DNA of 14,390 nucleotides from Acidobacteriaceae bacterium (GTDB taxonomy: Bacteria > Acidobacteriota > Terriglobia > Terriglobales > Acidobacteriaceae). Shown piece after piece: positions 6,989 to 14,390 of the stretch (positions are counted from its first letter, which is position 1; each line of letters opens with the position of its first letter). The translations under genes and the position numbers were made by a program. The notes below the pieces were generated by a model, which was given only the letters and a program-made list of their open reading frames with translations, made no database searches and was not told the origin of the DNA. Where the stretch lies: NCBI GenBank assembly GCA_003154055.1, contig PMCH01000165.1:1-14390 (forward strand). The letters run 5' to 3'.

Positions 6989-9493
6989 ATGAAACTCACG
7001 CACATTCGTAAGCTTGCCATCGCTCTCCTTCTCGTCGCCGTAGTTCACCTTACCGCCGCGGTAGCTTTCGCGCAGTCGCCCACCGGAATTGACAAGCGGG
7101 TGGATGCCATCCTCAGCCAGATGACGCTGGAAGAGAAAATTACCTACATCGGCGGCATCAACGACTTCTTCATCCGGCCGGTTCCCCGCGTCGGCATCCC
7201 CGAACTGAAAATGTCCGACGGCCCCATGGGCGTGCACGACTACGGCCTCACCACTGCGTACCCGGCGACCATCGCCCTGGCCGCCACGTTTGACGCCGAC
7301 CTCGGGCTGCGCGTCGGCGCCATGTTGGGCGACGATGCCCGCGCCCGCGGCGTTCATTTCATCCTCGCTCCCGCCATGAACATCTACCGCGCGCCCATGT
7401 GCGGCCGCAATTTCGAATATCTCGGCGAAGATCCGTTCCTCGCGTCCCGGATGGCCGTTTCCCTGATCAAGGGCATCCAGAGCAAACACGTCATTGCCAC
7501 CGCCAAGCACTTCATGGGCAACAACCAGGAATACGAGCGCCACAAGGTCAGTTCCAACATCGACGAGCGCACCATGCGCGAGATCTACCTCCCCGCTTTC
7601 GAAGCTTCCGTGAAAGAAGCAAAGGTCGGCGCCATCATGGATTCCTACAACCTCACCAACGGAATCCACATGACCCAGAACGACTACCTGAATAACCAAA
7701 TCCTCAAGAAGGAATGGGGATTCCGCGGCATCCTGATGTCGGACTGGGATTCCACCTACGACGGCGTCGCCGCTGCCAATGGCGGCCTCGACCTCGAAAT
7801 GCCCAGCGGCAAATTCATGAACGTGAAAACCCTGGTCGCGCCCGTGAACGAAGGGAAAGTTTCCGTCGCCACCATCGATGAAAAGGTCCGCCGAATTCTG
7901 CGCACCGCGATGGAATTCGGTTTCTTCGACAAGCCGCAAACCGATTCCTCCATCCCGCCCTACAGCCAGCCCGGACGCGCTCTCACGCTCGAGGAATCGC
8001 GCAAGAGCATGGTGCTTCTCAAGAATTCCGGCAACCTGCTACCCGTCGACAAATCAAAGACCGTCGCAGTGATCGGACCGAACGCCTATCCAGCGGTTCC
8101 CGGTGGCGGCGGAAGCGCGCAAACCAAGCCCTTCGCCTCCGTCAGTTTCATGGAGGGCATCAGCAACTATCTCGGCGCCGCAGGCAAAGTGCTATACGCC
8201 GAAGATGCTCCAGATCTCGCCGATGTTTTCCAGCGTGTCGAGTTCGTCACCGGCCCCGGCGGAGAGTCCGGCCTAAAGGGTGAGTACTTCAACAACGAGC
8301 AACTGACCGGAGACCCGGCGCTCGTGCGTACCGACAAAACGGTCGCCTTCAAGTGGGGAGACGATAGCTACATTTCCGGCGGCCCGGTCGATCACTTCTC
8401 CATTCGCTGGACCGGATATTTCATTCCCAAGACCACCGACGACTACAAGTTCTACACTTCGGCCGATGACGGCGTGCGTCTCTACATCGATGGCGAACCC
8501 GTGATCGACGACTGGAAACGCCACGCTGAGACGCTCGACTCTTTCGGCAAGCGCTTCGAAGCGGGCAAGCCGTACCAGATCAAGCTGGAATATTTCGAAG
8601 CCACCGGCGGCGCGACCGCCAGCTTCGGCGTGGCCGCCGCCAGTGAGTCCATCGGCAAAGAAACCAAGGCACTCGCCGCCAAAGCCGATGTCGTCATTCT
8701 GTGTGTCGGCTTCGATCCCGCCACTGAGTCCGAAGGTTTCGACCGCACCTTCCGCTTGCCCGCTGGCCAGGACGAACTCATCCGCCAGATCTCGAGCGTC
8801 AACAAGAACACCATCGTCGTCATCACCTCGGGCGGCGCAGTGGACATGACGCGATGGGTCGACCAGGTTCCCGGCATCATCGAGGCCTGGTATCCCGGAC
8901 AGGAAGGCGGCACCGCTCTCGCGCAGATCCTCTTCGGCGAGTACAGTCCGTCCGGCAAGCTGCCCGCGTCTTTTGAGCGCCAGTGGGAAGACAATCCCAC
9001 GTTCAAAACCTACTACACCAAGCCGGGAGAATTGCAGGTCGACTATTCCGAAGGCGTCTTCGTCGGATACCGCCACTACGACCGCGCCACCGTGAAGCCG
9101 TTGTTCCCCTTCGGCTATGGTCTGTCCTACACGACCTTCGCCTACAGCAACCTGAAAGTCTCTCCGGGCGCTGGAAATCTCAATCAGCCGGTCACCGTAA
9201 CGTTTGATCTGAAAAACACGGGGAAACGCGAAGCAGCGGAAGTCGCGCAAGTGTACGTTGGCGACACTCACGCTAGCGTGCCGCGTCCAGTCAAGGAACT
9301 GAAAGGCTTTGCGCGCGTTCAACTCAAGCCGGGAGAATCGCGGCGTGTCAGCGTGACACTCGATCGCCGCGCGTTCTCCTTCTACGACGTGAAGAAGAAG
9401 GACTGGAGTGCCGAGTCTGGCCAGTTCGGTATTCTGGTGGGCAGTTCATCGCAGAAGATCGAATTGCAAGGTGCGTTTAATCTTCAACCTTAA
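6989..9493 (+). CDS. Exported GH3 beta-glycosidase with PA14 insertion and FnIII-like C-terminus
   Basis: With the ATG at 6989 the protein has 834 residues. A GTG 15 bp upstream is possible, but the signal peptide starts cleanly here (hydrophobic IALLLVAVVHLTAAVAFA, cleavage about residue 28). The order is the GH3 N-terminal (beta/alpha)8 domain (about 33-310) with SDGPMG (76-81), GRNFEYLGEDP (139-149), the substrate-binding KHF (173-175) and MSDWD with the nucleophile Asp252; then the GH3 C-terminal domain, interrupted by a PA14 module (about 428-548, GEYFNN to SFGV) and resuming with ESEGFDR (580-586), which probably holds the acid/base Glu; then the fibronectin-III-like domain (about 730-825). 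This is the KmBglI-type layout, in which PA14 shapes the substrate pocket. It would release glucose or another sugar from beta-linked oligosaccharides in the periplasm or outside. Exact specificity cannot be read from sequence. It appears to stand alone, with no transporter or regulator beside it. Confidence 0.95.
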   Translation: MKLTHIRKLAIALLLVAVVHLTAAVAFAQSPTGIDKRVDAILSQMTLEEKITYIGGINDFFIRPVPRVGIPELKMSDGPMGVHDYGLTTAYPATIALAATFDADLGLRVGAMLGDDARARGVHFILAPAMNIYRAPMCGRNFEYLGEDPFLASRMAVSLIKGIQSKHVIATAKHFMGNNQEYERHKVSSNIDERTMREIYLPAFEASVKEAKVGAIMDSYNLTNGIHMTQNDYLNNQILKKEWGFRGILMSDWDSTYDGVAAANGGLDLEMPSGKFMNVKTLVAPVNEGKVSVATIDEKVRRILRTAMEFGFFDKPQTDSSIPPYSQPGRALTLEESRKSMVLLKNSGNLLPVDKSKTVAVIGPNAYPAVPGGGGSAQTKPFASVSFMEGISNYLGAAGKVLYAEDAPDLADVFQRVEFVTGPGGESGLKGEYFNNEQLTGDPALVRTDKTVAFKWGDDSYISGGPVDHFSIRWTGYFIPKTTDDYKFYTSADDGVRLYIDGEPVIDDWKRHAETLDSFGKRFEAGKPYQIKLEYFEATGGATASFGVAAASESIGKETKALAAKADVVILCVGFDPATESEGFDRTFRLPAGQDELIRQISSVNKNTIVVITSGGAVDMTRWVDQVPGIIEAWYPGQEGGTALAQILFGEYSPSGKLPASFERQWEDNPTFKTYYTKPGELQVDYSEGVFVGYRHYDRATVKPLFPFGYGLSYTTFAYSNLKVSPGAGNLNQPVTVTFDLKNTGKREAAEVAQVYVGDTHASVPRPVKELKGFARVQLKPGESRRVSVTLDRRAFSFYDVKKKDWSAESGQFGILVGSSSQKIELQGAFNLQP

Positions 9494-9769
9494 GCCGCGG
9501 GTCTCCGTCTTCCCGGTGTCTCAAGTCAGCATTCTGAGCCGCCGGGGAGACCGGGTGGACCAATCCGAAGCTCCCAGTCGCCTCAAGATACCCGGGAGGG
9601 ACCAGTCGGAGGTGGTCAGTGCAGACTCGGACACGCACTATGCTTGCGGTCCAATTTTTTGAACACGATGACGCACCGTCGACTGGGCACATCACACGGC
9701 TCGGTGACGCCCGCCACTGCGCGATTGTTCAAGCCTCACTGATGATTCGTTCTTTAACTCTGAGGCTCC
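9494..9769. other. Gap between GH3 gene and respiratory operon
   Basis: These 276 bp show no credible gene. A bulged inverted repeat at 9500-9552 (GGTCTCC/GGAGACC outer arms, CCGG/CCGG and CTCA/TGAG inside) follows the GH3 stop and could mark the mRNA end, but no T-tract follows it. The run of six T at 9655-9660 is not preceded by a clear stem. The operon promoter must lie here or just downstream, yet I find no clear -35/-10 pair. A weak GAGG (9762-9765) lies 4 nt before the Rieske ATG. Confidence 0.45.
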
Positions 9770-10276
9770 ATGCCAGACGACGAAAACAAACACCCCGGCG
9801 ATCAGGATAGCGCTGCGTTGGATCGCCGGCAGTTCGTCAAAGTCGGTGCCGCCTCTCTGGGCGTCGCTGGGCTGGGTGTTTGCGTGTTCGGATTCCGCTA
9901 TCTCTCGCCGAACGTGCTCTATGAACCCTCGCCGATCGTCAGCGTAGGCCGGCCCGAGCGCTACACCGTCGGCTCCGTAACGCTCGACCCTCGCTTCGGC
10001 ATCTTCGTGGTGCGGGCCCAGGAAGGTTTCTATGCGCTGAGTGCCGTGTGCACCCACCTCGGCTGCCTCTCGACCTGGAAGGCGGATGCGGGTGTGATCG
10101 CCTGTCCCTGTCATGGCAGCACGTTCCGGCGCGATGGAACCACTATTGCCGGCCCAGCTCCCGCTCCTTTGCCGTGGCTGAAAATGTGGCTAGGCGACGA
10201 CGGCAATCTCATTGTCGACCGATCGACGACCCTGCCTCCTCGTTCCGAGTTTATCCAGGCGGAAACGCATGGCTAG
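9770..10276 (+). CDS. Rieske [2Fe-2S] iron-sulfur subunit of a quinol:cytochrome c oxidoreductase
   Basis: The protein has 168 residues. The N-terminus has a twin-arginine-like motif, DRRQFVKV (18-25), followed by a hydrophobic stretch at about 26-45. This fits Rieske proteins that are exported by Tat and stay anchored by the uncleaved signal. The cluster-binding boxes are CTHLGC (94-99) and CPCHGS (112-117). By family knowledge Cys94, His96, Cys112 and His115 bind the [2Fe-2S] cluster, and Cys99 and Cys114 form the disulfide. GPAPAPLPWL (128-137) is the usual Pro-loop region. It takes one electron from quinol bound at the Qo site of the cytochrome b encoded next and passes it to a cytochrome c. 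Its stop codon overlaps the cytochrome b start by 8 bp, pointing to translational coupling. It would be called qcrA or petC in other systems. Confidence 0.95.
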   Translation: MPDDENKHPGDQDSAALDRRQFVKVGAASLGVAGLGVCVFGFRYLSPNVLYEPSPIVSVGRPERYTVGSVTLDPRFGIFVVRAQEGFYALSAVCTHLGCLSTWKADAGVIACPCHGSTFRRDGTTIAGPAPAPLPWLKMWLGDDGNLIVDRSTTLPPRSEFIQAETHG

Positions 10277-11627
10277 ACCACTGGGCATTCCAGAGGGCGC
10301 CGGTCTCCACAACCCATTGCACGCGATTGTACGCTGGCGCGAGGACTTTCAGCGCATGCTGTCTGCCAGGGTGCTGGAGTCCCGGCTCGGCTTTCGCGTG
10401 ACCTGGTATCTGGGCGCTCTGACCCTGGGTTGTTTCGCCATTCAGGTCACCACCGGCCTGTTGCTGATGCTGTACTACCATCCTTCCATTCCCCAGGGCT
10501 ATGCCGACATGAAGGACCTGGAGTTCGTGGTCTCCTCCGGGTACATGTTGCGCAGCCTGCACCGCTGGTCCGCGCATGCCATGGTTTTCCTCGTTTTCAT
10601 GCATATGGCCAAGGTGTTTTATCGCCGGGGGTACAAAACGCCGCGGGAACTGAACTGGATCATCGGAGTGTTCCTGCTGCTGGCCACACTGCTGTTGAGT
10701 TACACGGGCTACCTGCTGCCCTGGGATCAGTTGTCTTACTGGGGCACCACGGTGGGAGCAAACATTATTTCTTCGATCCCGGTCGTCGGCGCAAACCTGC
10801 GCTTCTACCTGCTCGGAGGTCACACCGTAAATGCGAACGCGTTGCTGCGTTTCTACGTGTTACACACCATGATGTTTCCGCTCCTGGTCATCGTGCTGAT
10901 CGCGGTCCATCTCTGGCGGCTGCATGAAGACGGCGGAATGTACGACCTCGACAAGAATGGCAATCCGATCGTGCCCGAACACAGTGCGCTCGCGGCCGCA
11001 GGCGCGCCGATCCGGCTGGAAGAGGAAAAGACTCTCTCCTACCGCGAACTGCTGTTTCGCGAAGTCATTGGCATCGAAGCGCTGACCGTCGTTCTGTTTG
11101 TGATGGGATTGCTCTGGAAGGCGCCGCTCGAGGAACTCGCGAATCCTCTGCACACCCCCAATCCCGCGAGAGCGCCGTGGTACTTCACCGGCCTGCAGGA
11201 ACTGCTGCACTATTTCCCACCCTTCGTGGCGGGAATTATTCTTCCGGCGCTCATCGTGAGCGGACTGTTTTTCATTCCTTTTTCTCCGTTCTTCGATAAC
11301 GTCACCACCTACGATGCGAACCAGTGGTTTCGCCGCAAGCCGATACGAATGCTGATCGCCGCCGCCTTCATCCTCGTGCTGGGTGTCCTGCTCGTGCGAG
11401 TGCATGCCTGGGATGCTCTGTTGCCTGCGTTCGTGGTCGCGATTCTCCTTCTGCTCTCGACTGAACCGCCATCCCAGCCGGCCCGGGGTTTGCGAAGCTG
11501 GCTCAGTTCCAGGCCGCTTTCGTTCTGGATCATGACCCTGTTCCTCATGGAGGCAGTTGTCCTGACCGCTGTGGGCACATTGTTCCGCGGTCCAAGCTGG
11601 GCGTGGGTGTGGCCCTGGAGGGGCTGA
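10269..11627 (+). CDS. Fused cytochrome b (b6 + subunit IV type) of the Rieske/cytb complex
   Basis: The ATG at 10269 gives 452 residues and an 8-bp overlap with the Rieske gene; upstream in-frame starts would lie deeper in it. Helices A-D (about 44-69, 101-117, 129-150, 199-217) carry the haem b ligands His98/His112 (SLHRWSAH, FMH) and His199/His214 (VLHT, AVH). The 15-residue step of the second pair is b6-like; bc1-type proteins have 14. The position of b6f Cys35, which binds haem c(i), is Tyr47. The C-terminal half has helices at about 266-284, 317-337 and 360-376, and two more at about 380-396 and 416-436. The Qo motif reads APWYF (302-306), so the usual Glu of PEWY is Pro. The protein ends with a WAWVWPW-type tail. 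It oxidises quinol, probably menaquinol, at Qo and carries electrons to Qi. Unlike the split b6/subunit IV of plastids, both halves are in one chain. Confidence 0.95.
   Translation: MARPLGIPEGAGLHNPLHAIVRWREDFQRMLSARVLESRLGFRVTWYLGALTLGCFAIQVTTGLLLMLYYHPSIPQGYADMKDLEFVVSSGYMLRSLHRWSAHAMVFLVFMHMAKVFYRRGYKTPRELNWIIGVFLLLATLLLSYTGYLLPWDQLSYWGTTVGANIISSIPVVGANLRFYLLGGHTVNANALLRFYVLHTMMFPLLVIVLIAVHLWRLHEDGGMYDLDKNGNPIVPEHSALAAAGAPIRLEEEKTLSYRELLFREVIGIEALTVVLFVMGLLWKAPLEELANPLHTPNPARAPWYFTGLQELLHYFPPFVAGIILPALIVSGLFFIPFSPFFDNVTTYDANQWFRRKPIRMLIAAAFILVLGVLLVRVHAWDALLPAFVVAILLLLSTEPPSQPARGLRSWLSSRPLSFWIMTLFLMEAVVLTAVGTLFRGPSWAWVWPWRG
11617..11621 (+). promoter_or_regulatory. Shine-Dalgarno for the octaheme cytochrome
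   Basis: GGAGG lies inside the last codons of the cytochrome b gene, 6 nt before a GTG that directly follows the cytochrome b TGA. It supports the GTG start at 11628. Confidence 0.75.
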
Positions 11628-13682
11628 GTGAGTCTAGGAAATCAATTCGGCCGAGTCGCGCGGTTTTTCGTCGGTACTGCGCCGCGCCGCTTTGCTTCGG
11701 TGAGCGTCTTGTTGGCGGTGGTCTCCTCCATTGCCCCCACCAAAGATCTCTTCAGCGAATGGCGCCACTATCAACGGCGCTATGTGCGGATGATCCGCAA
11801 CCGTCCGGATGCGGCCCGCCTCGAACGGCGCTTCGAAAGTGGCATTCATCAGATTTGGATTCCCGAGCAGCACGTGGTCGATCGCTGCTCCACCTGCCAC
11901 GTGGCCTTGCAGGAGGCCAGTCTGGCGGATTTGCGCAAGGAGCCCTTCCGCCCGCATCCTCCGATGCCCCACTCGCTCACCGAGTTCGGGTGTGTCGTCT
12001 GCCATCACGGACAGGGGGCAGCCACCACCGTGCAAGAGGCGCATTACAGCACAAAGGCGTGGGAGCAGCCGATTCTGCCCTCCCGATACACCGAGTCGTC
12101 CTGCGGCCAATGCCACATGGATGTGCTGGAAGGAACGCCTCGCCTCAACCAGGGCCGCCGTTTGCTGGCGCGCTACGGCTGTGCCCACTGTCATGCCATC
12201 ACTCAGCCCGATGGAACTCTGGTCGCTCCGGTCGATGAACCTCCATCCCTGGAACATGTTGCGGAAAAGACGACGCGCGAGTGGATTTTCGCCTGGGTCA
12301 AGAACCCGCAAGCGTATGCAGCCTCGTCCACGATGCCGAACTATCGATTCAGCGACCAGGAAGCCGCCGACATTGCCTCCTTCTTGGTGGCGCAGAGCAC
12401 GGCGTCGGAAAACTCCCGCAAAGAGCTTAAGCGTGCTGCTCCACCGCCGGGCGACGACGCGGCACAGGCCGGGACGAGTTTGTATGGCACCTTGTTTTGT
12501 TCCTCGTGCCATGCCATCCAGAACGCCGCCGGGAATTTGGTCGGCGGGGACCTTGCGCCGGAGTTGACCCGCGTCGGCAGCAAAGTGAATCCCGACTGGC
12601 TTCGCCGGTGGCTGCAAGCCCCCCAGGGATACGACCCGAAGACCAGGATGCCGCGCTACCGCTACGACGAGAAACAGGTGGCCCTGTTGTCGACCTTTCT
12701 GCTGAGTAAGAAAGACGATGACTTCCTCGCCAACGTCCATCTGCCTGATTCCGATACAGCCAGTATTGCGCGCGGAAAGAAACTCGTCGCCGATTATGGC
12801 TGCACTGCTTGTCACCGCGTCAACGGCGTGAACCCGCCCGAGAGTTTCGCTCCCGACCTTTCGCGGATCGGCAGCAAGCCGCTTTTTCAGGTCGGCTTCA
12901 TTCGCGGTATGCCGGAAACACTGCCCGACTACATCGCGGGCAAGATTCATGATCCACGTGCTTTTGGTCCCGCGCTCAAGATGCCAACCTTCAGCCTGAC
13001 TGACGTGCAGGTTGAGAGTCTGACGACTGCGTTGCTGGCGCAGACCGATCGCGCCGTGACCATGCCTCCGGAACTGGTGCGCACCACATCTCACGCCAAG
13101 TACCATCCGGGCGGCGATGCCGGCCGGCTGATGGAAGACCTGCGCTGCCAGAGTTGCCACTCGATTAATGGCAACGGCGGAGACATGGCTCCCGACCTGA
13201 GCTTTGAGGGAAGCGCGGTGCAACGCAAGTGGCTCGTGGATTTCATGAACAATCCCAACACCCTGCGTCCCGCTCTGATTCGCAGAATGCCCAAGTTCAA
13301 CTTGAGCGAAGCTGAGATCAAGAGCCTCTCGGATTACATGCTATCGGCCTATCAGGCGTCTGGATTCGATTCGCAAGCGCTGGAAGCGAGTGCCTTGAAT
13401 GCCGATGCCGCTGCTCGCGGCAAGCAACTTTTCTATACCAAGTACGCTTGCCAGTCGTGCCACATTGCCGATTACAAGAAAGACAAAGGCTACGTTGGGC
13501 CCGCACTGACGGACGTGGGAGACCAGTTGACTCCCGTCTGGATCTACAAGCTGCTGAAAAACCCAAACGCTCTCAATCCGGGCACGGTGATGCCGAACCC
13601 CAACCTGACCGATGGCGAAGCGCGAGACCTGACGGCTTTCCTGATTACGTTAAAGGCTCATCCGAAGGGAGGCACAAAGTGA
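11628..13682 (+). CDS. Octaheme c-type cytochrome (triheme N-terminus plus five class-I-like domains)
   Basis: The protein has 684 residues from a GTG start abutting the cytochrome b stop. A hydrophobic stretch at about 22-37 after APRR is a signal peptide or anchor. Eight CXXCH haem-attachment motifs are present: C87, C122, C159, C185, C291, C392, C507 and C608. The first three are packed within 77 residues with no Met-Pro motif between them, but with many His (H110, H115, H127, H139), so bis-His ligation is likely. Each of the last five is followed 49-60 residues later by a Met-Pro (M236, M341, M452, M554, M655), as in class I cytochrome c; these are five tandem monohaem domains of roughly 100 residues. 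Several repeat the pattern GKxLxxxYxCxxCH, then APDLxxxGS and W/Y near KNPxxxxPxxxMP. It most likely takes the place of cytochrome c1 or f as electron acceptor from the Rieske protein in the periplasm. It overlaps the next gene by 4 bp. Confidence 0.95.
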   Translation: MSLGNQFGRVARFFVGTAPRRFASVSVLLAVVSSIAPTKDLFSEWRHYQRRYVRMIRNRPDAARLERRFESGIHQIWIPEQHVVDRCSTCHVALQEASLADLRKEPFRPHPPMPHSLTEFGCVVCHHGQGAATTVQEAHYSTKAWEQPILPSRYTESSCGQCHMDVLEGTPRLNQGRRLLARYGCAHCHAITQPDGTLVAPVDEPPSLEHVAEKTTREWIFAWVKNPQAYAASSTMPNYRFSDQEAADIASFLVAQSTASENSRKELKRAAPPPGDDAAQAGTSLYGTLFCSSCHAIQNAAGNLVGGDLAPELTRVGSKVNPDWLRRWLQAPQGYDPKTRMPRYRYDEKQVALLSTFLLSKKDDDFLANVHLPDSDTASIARGKKLVADYGCTACHRVNGVNPPESFAPDLSRIGSKPLFQVGFIRGMPETLPDYIAGKIHDPRAFGPALKMPTFSLTDVQVESLTTALLAQTDRAVTMPPELVRTTSHAKYHPGGDAGRLMEDLRCQSCHSINGNGGDMAPDLSFEGSAVQRKWLVDFMNNPNTLRPALIRRMPKFNLSEAEIKSLSDYMLSAYQASGFDSQALEASALNADAAARGKQLFYTKYACQSCHIADYKKDKGYVGPALTDVGDQLTPVWIYKLLKNPNALNPGTVMPNPNLTDGEARDLTAFLITLKAHPKGGTK
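13667..13672 (+). promoter_or_regulatory. Shine-Dalgarno for the cytochrome lipoprotein
   Basis: GGGAGG lies 6 nt before the GTG at 13679, inside the end of the octaheme cytochrome gene. It decides this start, which overlaps the upstream TGA by GTGA. Confidence 0.8.
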
Positions 13683-14390
13683 ATCGTGTAGCGACTTACG
13701 GCCTCGTCCTTATTCTTATTCTGCCGGGCTGCACGGCGCGCCGGGCAGCGGGTCCGTCGCCCACCCCCAAAGCATACGGAACGCAGCTCGTGGAAGTCAG
13801 CGGCGGAAAACAAATCGGCGGAGTGGGCTCGAAATTATCCGATCCCTTGGTGGTGCAGGTGAACGGCGCCGACGGAAGTCCCGTGCCTGGGGCATTAGTG
13901 TCATTCCGCTGCGTGGGACTCACGTTCAACCCATCCGACGCTCTCTCCGATTCGAGCGGGCAGGCAAGTGTCGCGGTGCAACTCGGCGGCATACCCGGTA
14001 GCTACCAGGTTCTCGCCGCGACGCCCAAGTCAGGCGGAGGAACGGTGACGGTCACTTCGCATGAGATTGCGCTTGGCTACCAGGAGAAGCTCGGCAAAGA
14101 GGTGAGCGAGAAATACTGTACCTTCTGTCACGATCCCGAATCGACGCCGGAGCGGGTCTCCAACTTCGACAACCTGACCCCGCCCTCTCCGCACCAGTTT
14201 AGCGACGGAAACACACTCAACCCGATGTCCGATGCCGACTTGATCAAAATCATCGCCGATGGCGGTCCCGCCCTGGGCAAGTCTCCGCAGACGCCGGCGT
14301 ATCGCGGCACGCTAACCACGGCCGAGATCAAGGCGGTGGTGGCATATCTGCGGGCCGTTGCCGATCCTCCTTATCCCGCTTCCGCAGGGA
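13679..14390 (+). CDS. Lipoprotein with Ig-like domain and monoheme cytochrome c domain (C-terminus outside window)
   Basis: The frame is open from the GTG at 13679 to the window end (237 codons). The N-terminus is a lipoprotein signal: hydrophobic LVLILIL then LPGC, with Cys18 as the lipidated residue. Residues about 38-135 form a bacterial Ig-like domain (Big_1-like or carboxypeptidase-regulatory-like fold, with DGSPVPGALVSFRC and SDSSGQASVAV). A class I cytochrome c domain follows with CTFCH (about 154-158) and a likely axial Met in NPMSD (about 187). The helix ending AEIKAVVAYLRAV is typical of the C-terminal helix of such domains. It is probably a membrane-tethered electron carrier that accepts electrons from the octaheme protein, with the Ig domain as spacer or docking module. 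Start, overlap and strand place it as the fourth gene of the operon. How much is missing at the C-terminus is unknown. Confidence 0.88.
   Translation, partial: MNRVATYGLVLILILPGCTARRAAGPSPTPKAYGTQLVEVSGGKQIGGVGSKLSDPLVVQVNGADGSPVPGALVSFRCVGLTFNPSDALSDSSGQASVAVQLGGIPGSYQVLAATPKSGGGTVTVTSHEIALGYQEKLGKEVSEKYCTFCHDPESTPERVSNFDNLTPPSPHQFSDGNTLNPMSDADLIKIIADGGPALGKSPQTPAYRGTLTTAEIKAVVAYLRAVADPPYPASAG

Noticed and set aside
8273..9322. 349-codon minus-strand open frame within the GH3 gene
   Set aside because: The plus-strand GH3 and PA14 motifs are unmistakable; the antisense translation is low-complexity and matches no family I know.
9655..9660. T6 run as a terminator tail
   Set aside because: The nearest stem (AGTGC/GCACT, 9618-9639) is weak and ends 15 nt upstream, too far for a Rho-independent terminator.
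10212..10268. Longer N-terminus for cytochrome b
   Set aside because: It would add 19 Arg/Pro-rich residues deep inside the Rieske gene. Starting at 10269 gives the normal b6 N-terminal length and a typical 8-bp overlap.
11634..13223. 529-codon minus-strand open frame inside the octaheme cytochrome gene
   Set aside because: The plus strand has eight CXXCH motifs and operon overlaps; the antisense frame shows no domain and is a composition artefact.
1..14390. Mobile elements, CRISPR arrays, tRNA genes or recent gene transfer
   Set aside because: No transposase, integrase, terminal inverted repeats with target duplications, regularly spaced repeats or cloverleaf were seen. Base composition and gene style look even by eye across the window.

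Overview
The window is GC-rich bacterial chromosome with dense coding on both strands. The gene set suggests a member of the Acidobacteriota, possibly the Terriglobia/Koribacter side. The reasons are a Pkn-type kinase with the N-terminus MIGKTVSHYRIL and a TolB-like/TPR tail, a winged-helix/TPR transcription factor, a GloVer-repeat secreted protein, and a PA14-containing GH3 glucosidase. This assignment rests on family knowledge, not on a marker gene. I saw no rRNA, tRNA, CRISPR array, transposase or integrase.

Layout. (1) 1-3415, minus strand: a CadC-like winged-helix/TPR membrane regulator (1847-3415), followed 188 bp downstream by a membrane Ser/Thr protein kinase (1-1658) whose C-terminus lies beyond the window start. 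(2) 3416-3652: a divergent promoter region with a 48-bp-period imperfect direct repeat. (3) 3653-6703, plus strand: a secreted GloVer-repeat/IPT protein and an unrecognised secreted protein. Each is followed directly by a copy of the same roughly 90-bp 3' element ending in a strong terminator-like hairpin. (4) 6989-9493: an exported GH3 beta-glycosidase, with two mutually exclusive hairpins just upstream. (5) 9770-14390, running off the end: a tightly packed respiratory operon. It encodes a Tat-type Rieske protein, a fused cytochrome b, a 684-residue octaheme cytochrome c, and a lipoprotein joining an Ig-like domain to a monoheme cytochrome c. The joints are an 8-bp overlap, a direct abutment and a 4-bp GTGA overlap.

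How the genes fit together. Region 5 reads as a quinol:cytochrome c oxidoreductase in which the usual cytochrome c1 or f is replaced by a three-plus-five-heme protein, with a membrane-tethered cytochrome as likely next carrier. The cytochrome b has b6-type haem-ligand spacing but lacks the b6f cysteine for haem c(i), and its Qo motif reads APWY instead of PEWY. This operon is the most interesting system here. Rieske/cytb operons with multihaem cytochromes are known in outline, so I claim an unusual variant, not a wholly new class. Regions 3 and 4 fit a polymer-degrading heterotroph. Region 1 is typical acidobacterial signalling, and its targets cannot be read from the sequence.
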